Counted from the stretch's first letter, positions 1 through 9,313 are shown. The stretch: 64,000 nucleotides of DNA from Beijerinckiaceae bacterium (GCA_027531565.1 JAPZSB010000006.1:129001-193000), one strand, 5' to 3'. The notes: a model not told the origin generated them from the sequence alone. Numbers and translations: made by a program.

Positions 1-2
1 CC

Positions 3-644
3 ATCGTCGTGACTGGCGCCGGCGGCAATTTCTGCTCCGGCGGCGATGTCTTCGAGATCATCGGCCCGCTGGTCGAGATGGACACGGCCGGCCTGCTGAA
101 ATTCACCCGGATGACCGGCGAACTCGTCAAGGCGATGCGCGCCTGCCCGCAGCCGATCATCGCTGCGATCGACGGGATCTGCGCCGGCGCCGGGGCCATC
201 ATCGCCATGGCCTCGGACCTGCGGCTCGGCACGGCCGGCGCGAAGATCGCCTTCCTGTTCAACCGCGTCGGCCTCGCCGGCTGCGATATGGGCGCCTGCG
301 CCATGCTCCCCCGCATCATCGGGCAGGGCCGGGCGGCGGAGCTGCTCTATACCGGCCGCGTCCTGCGCGGCGAGGAAGCCGAGCGCTGGGGCTTCCTCAA
401 CCGCCTCGTCGCGCCGGACGCGCTGCTGGCGGAAGCCGAAGCGTTGGCACAGGAACTGGCGGACGGGCCGACTTTCGCCAATGCCATGACCAAGCGCATG
501 CTGGAAATGGAATGGGCCATGTCGGTGGAAAGCGCCATCGAGGCCGAGGCAGTTGCGCAGGCCCTCTGCATGCAGACCGAGGATTTCGCCCGCGCCTACC
601 ATGCCTTCGCGGCGAAGCAGAAGCCGGTCTTCGAGGGGAATTGA
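3..644 (+). CDS. Enoyl-CoA hydratase/isomerase family protein (5' end cut by window)
   Basis: Crotonase-fold protein; the reading frame is open from base 3, so the N-terminus lies outside the window. The visible part starts in the [13 protein letters not shown] oxyanion-loop motif, followed by the [21 protein letters not shown] block that forms the second oxyanion-hole amide and then [14 protein letters not shown], where the catalytic acid/loop sits. The family hydrates or isomerises enoyl-CoA thioesters in the cytoplasm. The stop codon is 4 nt before the acyl-CoA dehydrogenase start, so it is the upstream member of a catabolic operon. The loop lacks the usual GG(V/L)PGGGGTQ wording, which suggests a specialised aromatic or alicyclic CoA substrate; that is inference. 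Confidence 0.88.
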   Translation: MVVTGAGGNFCSGGDVFEIIGPLVEMDTAGLLKFTRMTGELVKAMRACPQPIIAAIDGICAGAGAIIAMASDLRLGTAGAKIAFLFNRVGLAGCDMGACAMLPRIIGQGRAAELLYTGRVLRGEEAERWGFLNRLVAPDALLAEAEALAQELADGPTFANAMTKRMLEMEWAMSVESAIEAEAVAQALCMQTEDFARAYHAFAAKQKPVFEGN

Positions 645-648
645 GGCG

Positions 649-1830
649 ATGATCTCCCTCGGCGACACGCTCGACTGGCCCTTTTTCGACGCGCATCACC
701 GTGCGCATGCCGATGCGCTCGCCGCCTGGGCGGATGCTACCCTGCCCGGCCTTCCGCATGACGATGTCGATGCGGCCTGCCGCATCCGCGTCGCCGCGCT
801 CGGCAAGGCCGGCTTCCTCCGCGCCTGCGTGCCGGCGGCCTATGGCGGCCTTCATCCGGGCTTCGACGTGCGCACGCTCTGCCTCACGCGCGAGATCCTT
901 GCCGCGCGCGATGGCCTTGCCGATTTCGCCTTCGCGATGCAGGGTCTCGGCACGGGCTCGATCACGCTTGCGGGCTCGGAGGCGCTGAAGCAACGCTACC
1001 TGCCCGCCATCGCGCGGGGCGAGACCATCGCCGCCTTCGCCCTCTCGGAGAAGGAAGCCGGTTCCGACGTCGCCGCTCTGGCCACCACGGCTGTGCCTGA
1101 CGGCAACGACCATGTCCGGATCGACGGCAACAAGACCTGGATCTCGAATGGCGGCATTGCCGACCATTATGTCGTCTTCGCCCGGACCGGCGAGGCGCCC
1201 GGCGCGAAAGGCCTTTCGGCCTTTGTGGTCGAGGCGGGAACGCCCGGCCTGACCATCGCGGAGCGGATCGACGTGATCGCCCCGCATCCGCTGGCCACCC
1301 TGCATTTCGAAGGCTGCAAGGTGCCGGTGGCGAACCGGCTCGGTGGCCCGGGCGACGGCTTCCGCATCGCCATGGCGACGCTCGATATCTTCCGCTCGAC
1401 AGTCGGTGCCGCCGCGCTTGGCTTCGCACGCCGGGCGCAAGCTGAGGCGCTGGAACGCGCCACGAACCGCAAGCTGTTCGGCGGCGTCCTCGGCGACCTG
1501 CAACTGGCGCAGGCCGCACTGGCCGAGAACGAGGCGGAGATCGAGGCCGCCGCCCTGCTGGTCTATCGCGCCGCCTGGACCAAGGATCGCGGCGCCGCCC
1601 GCGTCACCCGCGAAGCCGCCCTCGCCAAGATGGTCGCCACCGAGAATGCCCAGCGCGTCATCGACAGGGCCCTGCAATTGCATGGCGGGCTCGGCGTCAC
1701 CCGCGGTGTCAAGGTCGAGGAACTCTACCGCGAGATCCGGGCCCTCCGGATCTACGAGGGCGCGACCGATGTGCAGAAGATCGTCATCGCCCGCGAGGCC
1801 CTCAAGGCCCACGGGGCCCGGAAAGGCTAG
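649..1830 (+). CDS. Acyl-CoA dehydrogenase
   Basis: 393-residue flavoprotein of the acyl-CoA dehydrogenase family. Visible are the mid-domain FAD/substrate motif [15 protein letters not shown] (about residue 127), the WISNGG strand, and the C-terminal [11 protein letters not shown]...[14 protein letters not shown] block (about 345-387), whose Glu in YEGATD is the usual catalytic-base position. It oxidises an acyl-CoA thioester to the enoyl-CoA and passes electrons to ETF. The start at 649 is chosen because the frame upstream overlaps the hydratase and the usual N-terminal helix begins here. It lies between a hydratase and an aryl-CoA ligase, so it probably acts on a CoA-activated ring or ring-derived acid. 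Confidence 0.9.
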   Translation: MISLGDTLDWPFFDAHHRAHADALAAWADATLPGLPHDDVDAACRIRVAALGKAGFLRACVPAAYGGLHPGFDVRTLCLTREILAARDGLADFAFAMQGLGTGSITLAGSEALKQRYLPAIARGETIAAFALSEKEAGSDVAALATTAVPDGNDHVRIDGNKTWISNGGIADHYVVFARTGEAPGAKGLSAFVVEAGTPGLTIAERIDVIAPHPLATLHFEGCKVPVANRLGGPGDGFRIAMATLDIFRSTVGAAALGFARRAQAEALERATNRKLFGGVLGDLQLAQAALAENEAEIEAAALLVYRAAWTKDRGAARVTREAALAKMVATENAQRVIDRALQLHGGLGVTRGVKVEELYREIRALRIYEGATDVQKIVIAREALKAHGARKG

Positions 1831-1839
1831 GAGAGCACC

Positions 1840-3486
1840 ATGTTCAGATCGGGGCATGTGGACAGTTTCTGCCGGGACAGCCTGCCGCCGCCGGAACAAT
1901 GGCCCGATCTCCGCCTCGCCGAGGCCGGCCTCGCCTATCCGGAGCGGCTGAATGTCGTGACCGAACTGGTCGATTCCCACATCGCGGCCGGGCGCGGGGA
2001 CCGGGTGGCGATCCTCGCCGGTGGGCTCCGCTGGACCTATGCCGAGCTGGCCGAACGCATCAACCGCATCGCCAATGTGCTGGTGCGCGATCTCGGGCTG
2101 GTGCCGGGCCAGCGCGTCCTGCTGCGGGCGCCGAACAATCCGATGCTCGTCGCAGCCTATTTCGCCGTTCTGAAGGCCGGCGGCGTCGCCGTCGCCACCA
2201 TGCCGATGCTGCGCGCCCGCGAACTCGCCTATCCGCTGATGAAGGCGCGCATTGCCCTCGCGCTCTGCGACCATCGCCTGCTGGAGGATCTCGAGGCTGC
2301 CTGCGAGCTTGCCCCCGTGCTCGAACGGATCGTCACCTTCGGCGGCGGGGAGCTGGAAGGCCTGATGGACCAGCCGGGCTACGAGGCCTTCACGGCCGTC
2401 GATACGGCGCAGGACGATGTCTGCCTGATCGGCTTCACCTCGGGCACGACGGGCGAGCCCAAGGGCACGATGCATTTCCATCGCGACCTGCTGGCCATCT
2501 GCGATTGCTACGGCGCCCGCGTTCTCGCTGCCGATCCGGAGGATCGCTTCATCGGCTCGCCGCCCCTCGCCTTCACCTTTGGCCTCGGCGGGCTGGTGCT
2601 GTTCCCCTTCCGGATCGGCGCCGCCTCGATCCTGCTCGAAAAGGCTGGCCCGCCCGACCTGCTGCCGGCCATTGCCGAGCATCGCGCGACGGTGTGTTTC
2701 ACCGCCCCGACCGCCTACCGCGCCATGCTGGACAAGCTGGGCGAGCAGGATGTCTCCAGCCTGCGCATCTGCGTTTCCGCCGGCGAGGCCCTGCCGAAAG
2801 CCACATTCGAGGCGTGGCAGGCGAAAACCGGCATCCCGCTGATGGACGGGATCGGCGCGACGGAGATGCTCCACATCTTCATCGCCGCCCCGCGCGGGAA
2901 GATCCGTCCCGGTGCCACCGGCCTGCCGGTGCCGGGCTACGAGGCGCGGATTATCGACGAGGCCGGCAACCCGGTGCCCGACGGCACGCCCGGCCGCCTC
3001 GCCGTGCGTGGCCCGACCGGCTGCCGCTACCTCGCTGACCAACGCCAGGCGAAATATGTCGCCGGCGGCTGGAACATCACCGGCGATACCTATCTGCGCG
3101 ATGCCGACGGCTATTTCTGGTATCAGGCCCGGTCGGACGACATGATCATCTCCGCCGGCTACAATATTGCCGGGCCGGAAGTGGAGGCGAGCCTCCTCAC
3201 CCATCCCGCCGTGGCGGAATGCGGCGTGGTTGGTGTTCCCGATGCCGAGCGCGGCATGATCGTCCGGGCCTATATCGTGCTGCGCGAGGGGAATGCCGGC
3301 GATGCCGGGATGACGAAGCGCTTGCAGGACCATGTGAAGGCGGACATTGCCCCCTACAAATACCCGCGCGACATTGTCTATGTCGCCAGCCTGCCGAAAA
3401 CCCAGACCGGCAAGTTGCAACGGTTCGAATTGCGGCGCATGGCTCTCGCTGAGGCCAGGCTCGACAGAACGAGACAGGCGAGTTGA
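1840..3486 (+). CDS. Aryl-CoA ligase of the benzoate/2-aminobenzoate-CoA ligase family
   Basis: 548-residue AMP-forming ligase that adenylates a carboxylic acid and transfers it to CoA. The N-terminus (HVDSFCRDSLPPPEQWPDL) is the pattern I know from 2-aminobenzoate/benzoate-CoA ligases. Core motifs: GFTSGTTGEPKG phosphate loop near residue 200, GATEMLHIF, GDTYLRDADGYFWYQARSDD hinge, SAGYNIAGPEVE, and PKTQTGKLQR near the C-terminus with the acyl-transfer lysine. A good ribosome site (GGAGAG) precedes the ATG. It is 9 nt after the dehydrogenase, in one operon. Substrate (benzoate, aminobenzoate or a hydroxy derivative) cannot be decided from the sequence. Confidence 0.88.
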   Translation: MFRSGHVDSFCRDSLPPPEQWPDLRLAEAGLAYPERLNVVTELVDSHIAAGRGDRVAILAGGLRWTYAELAERINRIANVLVRDLGLVPGQRVLLRAPNNPMLVAAYFAVLKAGGVAVATMPMLRARELAYPLMKARIALALCDHRLLEDLEAACELAPVLERIVTFGGGELEGLMDQPGYEAFTAVDTAQDDVCLIGFTSGTTGEPKGTMHFHRDLLAICDCYGARVLAADPEDRFIGSPPLAFTFGLGGLVLFPFRIGAASILLEKAGPPDLLPAIAEHRATVCFTAPTAYRAMLDKLGEQDVSSLRICVSAGEALPKATFEAWQAKTGIPLMDGIGATEMLHIFIAAPRGKIRPGATGLPVPGYEARIIDEAGNPVPDGTPGRLAVRGPTGCRYLADQRQAKYVAGGWNITGDTYLRDADGYFWYQARSDDMIISAGYNIAGPEVEASLLTHPAVAECGVVGVPDAERGMIVRAYIVLREGNAGDAGMTKRLQDHVKADIAPYKYPRDIVYVASLPKTQTGKLQRFELRRMALAEARLDRTRQAS

Positions 3487-3529
3487 CGCCGGCAGAAGAT
3501 CGGCGCAACGGCGCCAGACGGAGGAAGAC

Positions 3530-3964
3530 ATGTCGATTTCGGCGCTGAAAGGAGCCGTCCTGCAGGGCGGCGGCCCCGTGGCGATCCAGCCCGAGGGCTG
3601 GCCCCGCCCGCGCGGCTATGCCAATGGCATGATGGCCCGCGGCACCCTGGTCCTGACCGGCGGCGTGGTCGGCTGGGACGCGGAGGAGCGCTTTCCCGAA
3701 GGCCTCGTTGCCCAGACGCGGCAGGCCCTCGCCAATATCGTCGCGATCCTCGAGGCCGGCGGCGCGCGGCCGGACCAGCTGATGCGTATGACCTGGTATG
3801 TCACCGACATGGCCGCCTATCGCTCCAGCCTGCCGGAAATCGGCGCGGCCTATCGGGAGACGATCGGCCGGCATTTCCCGGCCATGGCCCTGGTGCAGGT
3901 GGTCTCGCTGGTCGAGCCTCAGGCCGTGGTCGAGATCGAGGCTACGGCCGTCATCCCGGATTGA
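3530..3964 (+). CDS. RidA/YjgF family protein
   Basis: 144-residue protein of the RidA (YjgF/YER057c/UK114) family, small trimeric enzymes that hydrolyse reactive enamines/imines or, in some catabolic clusters, act as deaminases. Visible signatures are GTLVLTGGVVGWDA, QTRQALANIVAILEAGGA and the C-terminal PAMALVQVVSLVEPQAVVEIEATAV strand. The start is ATG 3530, preceded by GGAGGAAG. Its place between an aryl-CoA ligase and a flavin monooxygenase fits a role on an aminated or unstable intermediate; this is inferred from context only. Confidence 0.88.
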   Translation: MSISALKGAVLQGGGPVAIQPEGWPRPRGYANGMMARGTLVLTGGVVGWDAEERFPEGLVAQTRQALANIVAILEAGGARPDQLMRMTWYVTDMAAYRSSLPEIGAAYRETIGRHFPAMALVQVVSLVEPQAVVEIEATAVIPD

Positions 3965-4001
3965 GCAGAAGCAGAACAGGCGAGAAGGGCGGGAGCGCAG
4001 C

Positions 4002-5402
4002 ATGGCCAAGGCAGGATCCCCGGGCACCGGCAAATCGGGCAAGGACGGCAAGAACAAGGGCATTGCGGGCAAGAAGGCCAAGGCCGGCGCGAAGGCCGCG
4101 AAGCCGACCCGCGCCATGGTCGTCGTGAAGCACCCCGCAGCCCAGCCCTTCCATTCGCCGCCCAAGGTGCTGATCGCCGGCGCCGGCGTCGGCGGCCTGA
4201 CGCTTGCGCTGATGCTCCATGCCCGCGGCGTGTCCTGCCGGCTCTACGAACAGGCCAGCGCGATCCGCGAGGTCGGCGCCGGCATCAACGCGCTGCCGCA
4301 TGCGATCAAGGAGCTGGCGCTGCTCGGCCTGCTGCCGGCCCTCGATGCCGTGGGGGTGCGGACGAGCGAACTCTATTACATGAACCGCACCGGCCAGGTC
4401 GTCTGGCGCGAGCCGCGCGGCATCGCCGCCGGGTTCGACGTGCCGCAATTCTCGATCCATCGCGGCCGGCTCCAGAAAGTGCTGCATGATGCCGTGATCG
4501 AGCGGATGGGGCCGGATGCCATCGTCACCGGTCGCAAGCTCACCGGCTTCGTGCAGGACGAGGGCGGCGTCACCGCCTGGTTCACCGACAGCATCGACGG
4601 CTCCGGCAGCGAGACCGTGCGCGGCGAGGTGCTGGTCGGGGCGGACGGCATCCATTCCGTGATCCGCAGCCATTACCATCCCGATCAGGGCCTGCCGCGC
4701 TGGAACGGCGTGCAGATGTGGCGCGGCTGCGCCGATTTCCCGGCCTTCATGGACGGGCGCAGCATGATCATCGCCGGCGGCATGAGCGGCAAGCTTGTGC
4801 TGTACCCGATCGGCGACGGGCTCACGCCGGAGACACGGCTGACCAACTGGGTCGTCAATGTCCGCATCTCCGATACGCCCCATCCGCCCGGCAAGGAGAG
4901 CTGGTCGCGCCGGGGCCGCCTAGACGAGGTGCTGCCCCATGCTGCGCGCTTCGCCATTCCCGGCTTCGACGTGCTCGGCCTGATCCGCTCGACCGACGCC
5001 TTCTTCGAATACCCGATGTGCGACCGCGATCCCCTGCCCCGATGGACGCATGGCCGCGTCACCCTGCTGGGCGATGCAGCGCATCCGATGTATCCGGTCG
5101 GCTCGAACGGCGCCGGCCAGGCCATTCTCGATGCCCGCTGTTTCGCGGATTGCTGGGTGAAGGCGGAGCATCCCTGGCAGGCCCTGCTTGCCTATGAGGC
5201 CGATCGCCTGCCGAAAACAGCCGAGATCGTGGCCCTGAACCGCAAGGGCGGGCCGGAACGCGTGATCGACGAGGTGGAAAAGCTTGCCCCGGCCGGCTTC
5301 ACGGATATCGACCGCGTGCTGGGCTACGACGAGCGCAAGGCCATCGTGCGCGGCTATGCCGGCAAGGCCGGCTTCACGGTGCAGCAGCTGACGAAGGTGT
5401 AG
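4002..5402 (+). CDS. FAD-dependent monooxygenase, PhzS-like, with Lys-rich N-terminal extension
   Basis: 466-residue group A flavin monooxygenase. The dinucleotide fold motif IAGAGVGGLTLALML begins near residue 55; GADGIHSVI and LLGDAAHPMYPVGSNGAGQAI are the FAD/NAD(P)H (DG) and FAD-ribityl (GD) motifs. Overall wording resembles PhzS-type phenazine/aromatic hydroxylases. Residues 1-37 are almost only Lys, Gly, Ala and Ser, unusual for a soluble hydroxylase. ATG 4002 has a clear GGGAG ribosome site 7 nt upstream, so the extension is probably translated; ATG 4116 (MVVVKHPAAQ) is an alternative that removes it. Last gene of the operon; it ends at an inverted repeat. Confidence 0.85.
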   Translation: MAKAGSPGTGKSGKDGKNKGIAGKKAKAGAKAAKPTRAMVVVKHPAAQPFHSPPKVLIAGAGVGGLTLALMLHARGVSCRLYEQASAIREVGAGINALPHAIKELALLGLLPALDAVGVRTSELYYMNRTGQVVWREPRGIAAGFDVPQFSIHRGRLQKVLHDAVIERMGPDAIVTGRKLTGFVQDEGGVTAWFTDSIDGSGSETVRGEVLVGADGIHSVIRSHYHPDQGLPRWNGVQMWRGCADFPAFMDGRSMIIAGGMSGKLVLYPIGDGLTPETRLTNWVVNVRISDTPHPPGKESWSRRGRLDEVLPHAARFAIPGFDVLGLIRSTDAFFEYPMCDRDPLPRWTHGRVTLLGDAAHPMYPVGSNGAGQAILDARCFADCWVKAEHPWQALLAYEADRLPKTAEIVALNRKGGPERVIDEVEKLAPAGFTDIDRVLGYDERKAIVRGYAGKAGFTVQQLTKV

Positions 5403-5404
5403 CC

Positions 5405-5488
5405 CCCCTCACCCGCTCGCTTGCGCTCGCGACCTCTCCCCAATAGGCAGAGGGAAGCCGAGGGCAAAGCCCGAGGCAGGGTGAGGGG
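5405..5488. repeat. Extragenic palindrome between convergent genes
   Basis: CCCCTCACCC (5405-5414) and GGGTGAGGGG (5479-5488) form a perfect 10-bp stem enclosing GC-rich inner sequence (GCTCGCTTGCGCTCGCGACCTC). It fills almost all of the gap between two convergent genes (monooxygenase + and cupin -). Wording like this recurs in intergenic DNA of many Rhizobiales genomes, so it is probably a dispersed REP-type element that also serves as a bidirectional terminator or mRNA 3' end. Confidence 0.6.
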
Positions 5489-5494
5489 ATAACC

Positions 5495-5944
5495 TCACGC
5501 CTCCGGCGGCGGCAGGAAATCCACCTCGTGCTTGGCCGAAAGCGCCACCACCTCGGCGGGGTTCTGGTCCTTCATCGAATGGATCGCCCAGAACAGGTCA
5601 TAGAGCCGGCGGGTCGGCGAGACCCAGAAGAAGCATTTCACCACCTGGTCCGACTTGTTGAAGATGCCGTGCGGCAGCCCCATCGGCAGGCGGATCAGGT
5701 CGCCCGGGCCAGCCTTCACCTCGCGGCCGTCGAGCAGCAGCTCAAAATTCCCCTCGAGCATGTAGATGAACTCGTCCTGCGTCGCATGGATATGCGGCGG
5801 CACGAAGGTGCCCGGCGGGAAGGTCGCATGCCAGGAGAAGGAAGTTTCGCAAACCTGCTTCGGCACATAGGTCTGCCCGAGAATGTTCCAGGCGATCCCG
5901 TCGATCCCTTCGCCGGCACGGGTGATTCCGGGGGTGAGCTTCAT
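5495..5944 (-). CDS. Cupin-domain protein
   Basis: Single-domain cupin of 149 residues. Motif 1 is PPHIHATQDEFIYMLEGNFELLLDG (His, His, Glu metal ligands) and motif 2 is GDLIRLPMGLPHGIFN. Such small cupins act as dioxygenases, isomerases or binding proteins for small molecules. Start choice: GGAAGGA lies directly against a first ATG (5950) but 6 nt before a second ATG (5944), so the second is the better start. It is the downstream neighbour of the livF-type gene on the same strand (about 30 nt away) and likely in the same transcript, which suggests that it acts on the imported aromatic compound. Confidence 0.8.
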   Translation of the reverse strand: MKLTPGITRAGEGIDGIAWNILGQTYVPKQVCETSFSWHATFPPGTFVPPHIHATQDEFIYMLEGNFELLLDGREVKAGPGDLIRLPMGLPHGIFNKSDQVVKCFFWVSPTRRLYDLFWAIHSMKDQNPAEVVALSAKHEVDFLPPPEA

Positions 5945-5978
5945 GGCCATTCCTTCCTTCGGCTGTCGCGGTCAACAT

Positions 5979-6677
5979 TCAGACATGCAGATAGCGGTCC
6001 TTGAGCACCGGGTCGGCCATCAGGGCGGCGGAATCGCCCCGCCAGACAACCTTGCCCTTCTCGAGAATGACATGGCGATCGGCGAAGCTGGCCAGGGCAT
6101 CGACATTCTTGTCAATCACCAGGATGGCCTCGCCCTCCCGCTTGAGTTGCCGGAGGCAATCCCAGATCTCCTGCCGGATCAGCGGCGCGAGACCCTCCGT
6201 CGCTTCGTCGAGGATGACGAGCCGGGGGTTGGTCATCAGCGCCCGGCCGATGGCGAGCATCTGCTGCTCGCCCCCCGAAAGCTGGTTGCCCATATTGCTG
6301 CGCCGCTCCTTCAGGCGCGGGAACAGCGCATAGACCGTCTCCAGCGTCCAGCGCGGCGTGCCGAACCGGCTGGCGGCCGTGGCGACGAGGTTTTCCTCCA
6401 CCGAGAGCGTCGGGAAAACCTGCCGCCCCTCGGGCACGAGGCCGAGCCCGCCCCGGGCGATCCGGTAGGGCGGTGCGCCGGTCAGGTCCCGCCCGTCGAC
6501 GCGCACGCGGCCGGCCCGCGGCTTGAGCAAGCCCATGATCGACTTGATCGTCGTCGTCTTGCCCATCCCGTTGCGGCCCAGCAGCGTGACCACCTCGCCC
6601 TGCCCGACCGAGAGATCGACCCCGAACAGGATCTGGCTGTCGCCATAGGCCGCCTCGAGCCCCTCGACTTCCAGCAT
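5979..6677 (-). CDS. livF: Branched-chain-type ABC importer ATPase, LivF family
   Basis: 232-residue ABC ATPase. Walker A GRNGMGKTT (about 34-42), Q-loop, signature NQLSGGEQQM, Walker B RLVILDEATEGLAP and the switch region are all intact. The GLAP-EGL wording is typical of LivF, the second ATPase of HAAT-family importers. Its ATG overlaps the stop codon of livG by 1 nt. It powers uptake together with LivGHMK; here the cargo is more likely an aromatic acid than an amino acid, judged by the surrounding catabolic genes. Confidence 0.92.
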   Translation of the reverse strand: MLEVEGLEAAYGDSQILFGVDLSVGQGEVVTLLGRNGMGKTTTIKSIMGLLKPRAGRVRVDGRDLTGAPPYRIARGGLGLVPEGRQVFPTLSVEENLVATAASRFGTPRWTLETVYALFPRLKERRSNMGNQLSGGEQQMLAIGRALMTNPRLVILDEATEGLAPLIRQEIWDCLRQLKREGEAILVIDKNVDALASFADRHVILEKGKVVWRGDSAALMADPVLKDRYLHV

Positions 6678-7429
6678 CAGCCGCCCTCCTCGCCGAGATA
6701 AGCCGTCCGCACATCCGGATCGTCCCGCACCGCCGCCGGCGGCCCGGAGGCGATGATCCGGCCATAGACCAGCACGGAAACCCGCTCGGCCAGCGCGAAC
6801 ACCGCCTCCATGTCATGCTCGATCAGCAGGATCGTCATCCGCCCGCGCAGGCGCTGCATCAGCGCGATCAGCACCGCGCTCTCCTCCGGCCCGGTGCCCG
6901 CCAGCGGTTCGTCGAGCAGCAGCACGCGCGGCTGCGCGGCCAGCGCGATGGCGATTTCCAGCTGGCGCTTCTCGCCATGCGAGAGCAATCCGGCCCGCAC
7001 GCCGGCCCGCTTGCCGAGGCCCACTTCCTCGAGCGCCTGCATCGCCGGATCATTGAGCCGGGCCTCGTCCCGCGCCCGGCCGAAGAAGCGGAAACTCGAC
7101 CCCTCGCGCGCCTGCACGGCGAGGGCGACGTTCTCCAGCGCCGAGAAACCCGGCAGGATCGAGGTGATCTGGAACGAGCGCACCAGCCCGCGATGGACGC
7201 GCTCCGGCAGGGAAAGCCCGGTCACGTCGCGCCCGCCGAGCCAGACCGAGCCGGAATCCGACGGCACGAGCCCCGAAATCTGGTGGATCAGGGTCGTCTT
7301 GCCGGCGCCGTTCGGCCCGATAATGGCGTGGAACTCGCCATCCGGCAGCGCCAGCGAGACATGGTCTGTCACGGTCAGGGCGCCATAGGCCTTGTTGAGG
7401 TCGCGGAGTTCGAGCGCCGGCTCAGCCAT
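6677..7429 (-). CDS. livG: Branched-chain-type ABC importer ATPase, LivG family
   Basis: 250-residue ABC ATPase with Walker A GPNGAGKTT, signature LLSHGEKRQLEIAIALA (the SHGE form common in LivG), Walker B VLLLDEPLAGTGPEE and a switch His in LIEHDMEAVF. ATG 7429 is preferred over ATG 7444 because GGAGG lies 5 nt upstream of it; it overlaps the livM end by 8 nt, so the two are translationally coupled. Pairs with LivF on the cytoplasmic face of the LivH/LivM permease. Confidence 0.92.
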   Translation of the reverse strand: MAEPALELRDLNKAYGALTVTDHVSLALPDGEFHAIIGPNGAGKTTLIHQISGLVPSDSGSVWLGGRDVTGLSLPERVHRGLVRSFQITSILPGFSALENVALAVQAREGSSFRFFGRARDEARLNDPAMQALEEVGLGKRAGVRAGLLSHGEKRQLEIAIALAAQPRVLLLDEPLAGTGPEESAVLIALMQRLRGRMTILLIEHDMEAVFALAERVSVLVYGRIIASGPPAAVRDDPDVRTAYLGEEGG

Positions 7430-8396
7430 GGCCGCCTCCGCCAAGCCGCCGGATCGCGCCCATCAGCCCGCCGCGCGCGAACAGCACGACCAGCACGAGG
7501 AAGGGCCCGAAAATCATCTTCCAGTGTTCGGTGAAGCCGGACAGCCATTCCTCCAGCAGCAGGAAGGCCGCCGCGCCGATGATCGCACCATGCAGCGTGC
7601 CGAGCCCGCCCAGCACCACCATGACGATCAGCTCGCCCGAGCGCTGCCAGGTCATGTAGGCCGGGCTGACGAATTCGGCCTGGTTGGCCAGCAGGAACCC
7701 GGCCAGCCCGCACAGCGTTCCGGCAATGACATACCCGACGAGCTGGTAGCGGAAGAGCGGAAACCCGATCGCCGCCATGCGCTGCGGGTTCTCGCGCGCG
7801 CCGCGGATCACCCGGCCGAAGCGCGAGACGACGATCGACCGGCAGAGCCCGTAAGCGCCCAGCAGGGCCAGCAGCACGGCATAGTAGAAGGCGCGGTCAT
7901 TCTTGAAGAGATCCAGCCCGAACAGGCGCGACCGGCCGGACAGCGTCATCCCGTCATCGCCGCCATAGGCCGCCAGTGAGACCGCGAGGAAGAACGCCAT
8001 CTGCCCGAAGGCCAGCGTGATCATGATGAAATAGACGCCCTTGGTGCGGAGCGAGAGCGCCCCGGTGACCAGCGCGAACAGTGCCGAGACGGCCAGAGCC
8101 ACCGGCAGCTGGACAAGGGCATCGGTCTGGCCATGCGCCGAGAGGATCCCCACCGCGTAGCCGCCGAGGCCGAGGAAGGCCGCATGGCCGAACGAGACCA
8201 GCGCGCCATAGCCGAGGATGAGATCGAGCGAGAGCGCGGCAATGGCAAAGATCATCACCCGGGTGACGAGCGAGAGCAGGTAGCTCTCGGCGCCCAGCAC
8301 GGCCACGAAGGGCAGCAGCGCCAGCAGGGCAAAGACGACGACCGGAACGGCCTCGCGCTTCAGGAATCCGGGGCCGCTCTCGGGAGGCATCGTCAT
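7422..8396 (-). CDS. livM: Branched-chain-type ABC importer permease, LivM family
   Basis: 324-residue integral membrane protein with about nine to ten hydrophobic segments. The ALSLDLILGYGALVSFGHAAFLGLGGYAVGIL block is the LivM family signature, and GGLGTLHGAIIGAAAF near residue 280 is the ATPase-coupling loop. Its ATG overlaps the livH stop codon (ATGA). It forms the permease channel with LivH. Confidence 0.92.
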   Translation of the reverse strand: MTMPPESGPGFLKREAVPVVVFALLALLPFVAVLGAESYLLSLVTRVMIFAIAALSLDLILGYGALVSFGHAAFLGLGGYAVGILSAHGQTDALVQLPVALAVSALFALVTGALSLRTKGVYFIMITLAFGQMAFFLAVSLAAYGGDDGMTLSGRSRLFGLDLFKNDRAFYYAVLLALLGAYGLCRSIVVSRFGRVIRGARENPQRMAAIGFPLFRYQLVGYVIAGTLCGLAGFLLANQAEFVSPAYMTWQRSGELIVMVVLGGLGTLHGAIIGAAAFLLLEEWLSGFTEHWKMIFGPFLVLVVLFARGGLMGAIRRLGGGGHG

Positions 8397-9313
8397 TTCT
8401 TCGCCGGGAACAGGCCGCCGGGCCGGAAGAACAGGATCGCCGCCATGAGGATGTAGGTCAGCATCGGGGCCAGAGCGCGCCCGGCCTGCGATGCGGCGGA
8501 CGGATCCATCAGCGCCCGCAGCAATTGCGGCCCGAAGACCCGGCCGAGCGTATCGACCAGACCGACCAGGATCGCGGCAATGAAGGCGCCGCGCACCGAG
8601 CCGATCCCGCCGATCACGATGACGACGAAGGTCAGGATCAGCAGGTTGTCGCCCATGCCCGGCTCGACCGAGAGGATCGGCGCCACCATCGCGCCGGCAA
8701 AGCCCGCGAGCATGGCGCCGAAGCCGAACACGATCATGAAGAGCTTGCCGATATCGACGCCGAGCGCAGAGACCATCGGCGCGTTGCTCGCCCCGGCCCG
8801 GACCAGCATGCCGATCCGGGTGCGGCTGACGAGAATGCCGAGCAGCACGGCGATGGCGAGGCCCGAGCCGATGATCGCCAGCCGGTAGACCGGATAGAGC
8901 AGCCCGTCCATCAGCCGGATGGAGCCGCTCAGCGCCTCGGGGATCGGCACCGAGAGCGGCGCGGCGCCCCAGATCACCTTCACGGCCTGGTTGAGGAAAA
9001 GGATGATGCCGAATGTCGCGAGCACCTGGTCGAGATGGTCGCGGTCATAGAGATGGCGGAAGATCAGGAATTCCAGCAGCAGCCCGAAGGCGAGCGCCGA
9101 AGGCAGGGCCAGTGCCAGCCCGTAGAAGAAATTGCCCGTCATGGCGGTGAACATCGCCGCCAGATAGGCGCCGATCATGTACTGCACGCCATGAGCGAGA
9201 TTGATGAAATCCATCACGCCGAAGACCAGCGTCAGGCCGGCGGCGATCAGGAACAGGAGAACGCCCAATTGCAGGCCGTTCAGGGTCTGCACGTAGAGGA
9301 GCGTCATCGACAT
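8393..9313 (-). CDS. livH: Branched-chain-type ABC importer permease, LivH family
   Basis: 306-residue permease. LIAAGLTLVFGVMDFINLAHGVQYMIGAYLA is the LivH hallmark at the N-terminus, and GGIGSVRGAFIAAILVG is the EAA-like loop that contacts the ATPases. Start MSMTLL has a weak ribosome site; the second ATG (9307) is possible. It lies 137 nt after livK, separated from it by a strong hairpin, and is coupled to livM. Confidence 0.92.
   Translation of the reverse strand: MSMTLLYVQTLNGLQLGVLLFLIAAGLTLVFGVMDFINLAHGVQYMIGAYLAAMFTAMTGNFFYGLALALPSALAFGLLLEFLIFRHLYDRDHLDQVLATFGIILFLNQAVKVIWGAAPLSVPIPEALSGSIRLMDGLLYPVYRLAIIGSGLAIAVLLGILVSRTRIGMLVRAGASNAPMVSALGVDIGKLFMIVFGFGAMLAGFAGAMVAPILSVEPGMGDNLLILTFVVIVIGGIGSVRGAFIAAILVGLVDTLGRVFGPQLLRALMDPSAASQAGRALAPMLTYILMAAILFFRPGGLFPAKK

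Noticed and set aside
397-3531. 1044-codon open frame on the minus strand opposite the catabolic operon
   Set aside because: Low-complexity Arg/Gly/His/Ala translation with no motif, exactly antisense to three clear enzyme genes; a normal by-product of high GC.
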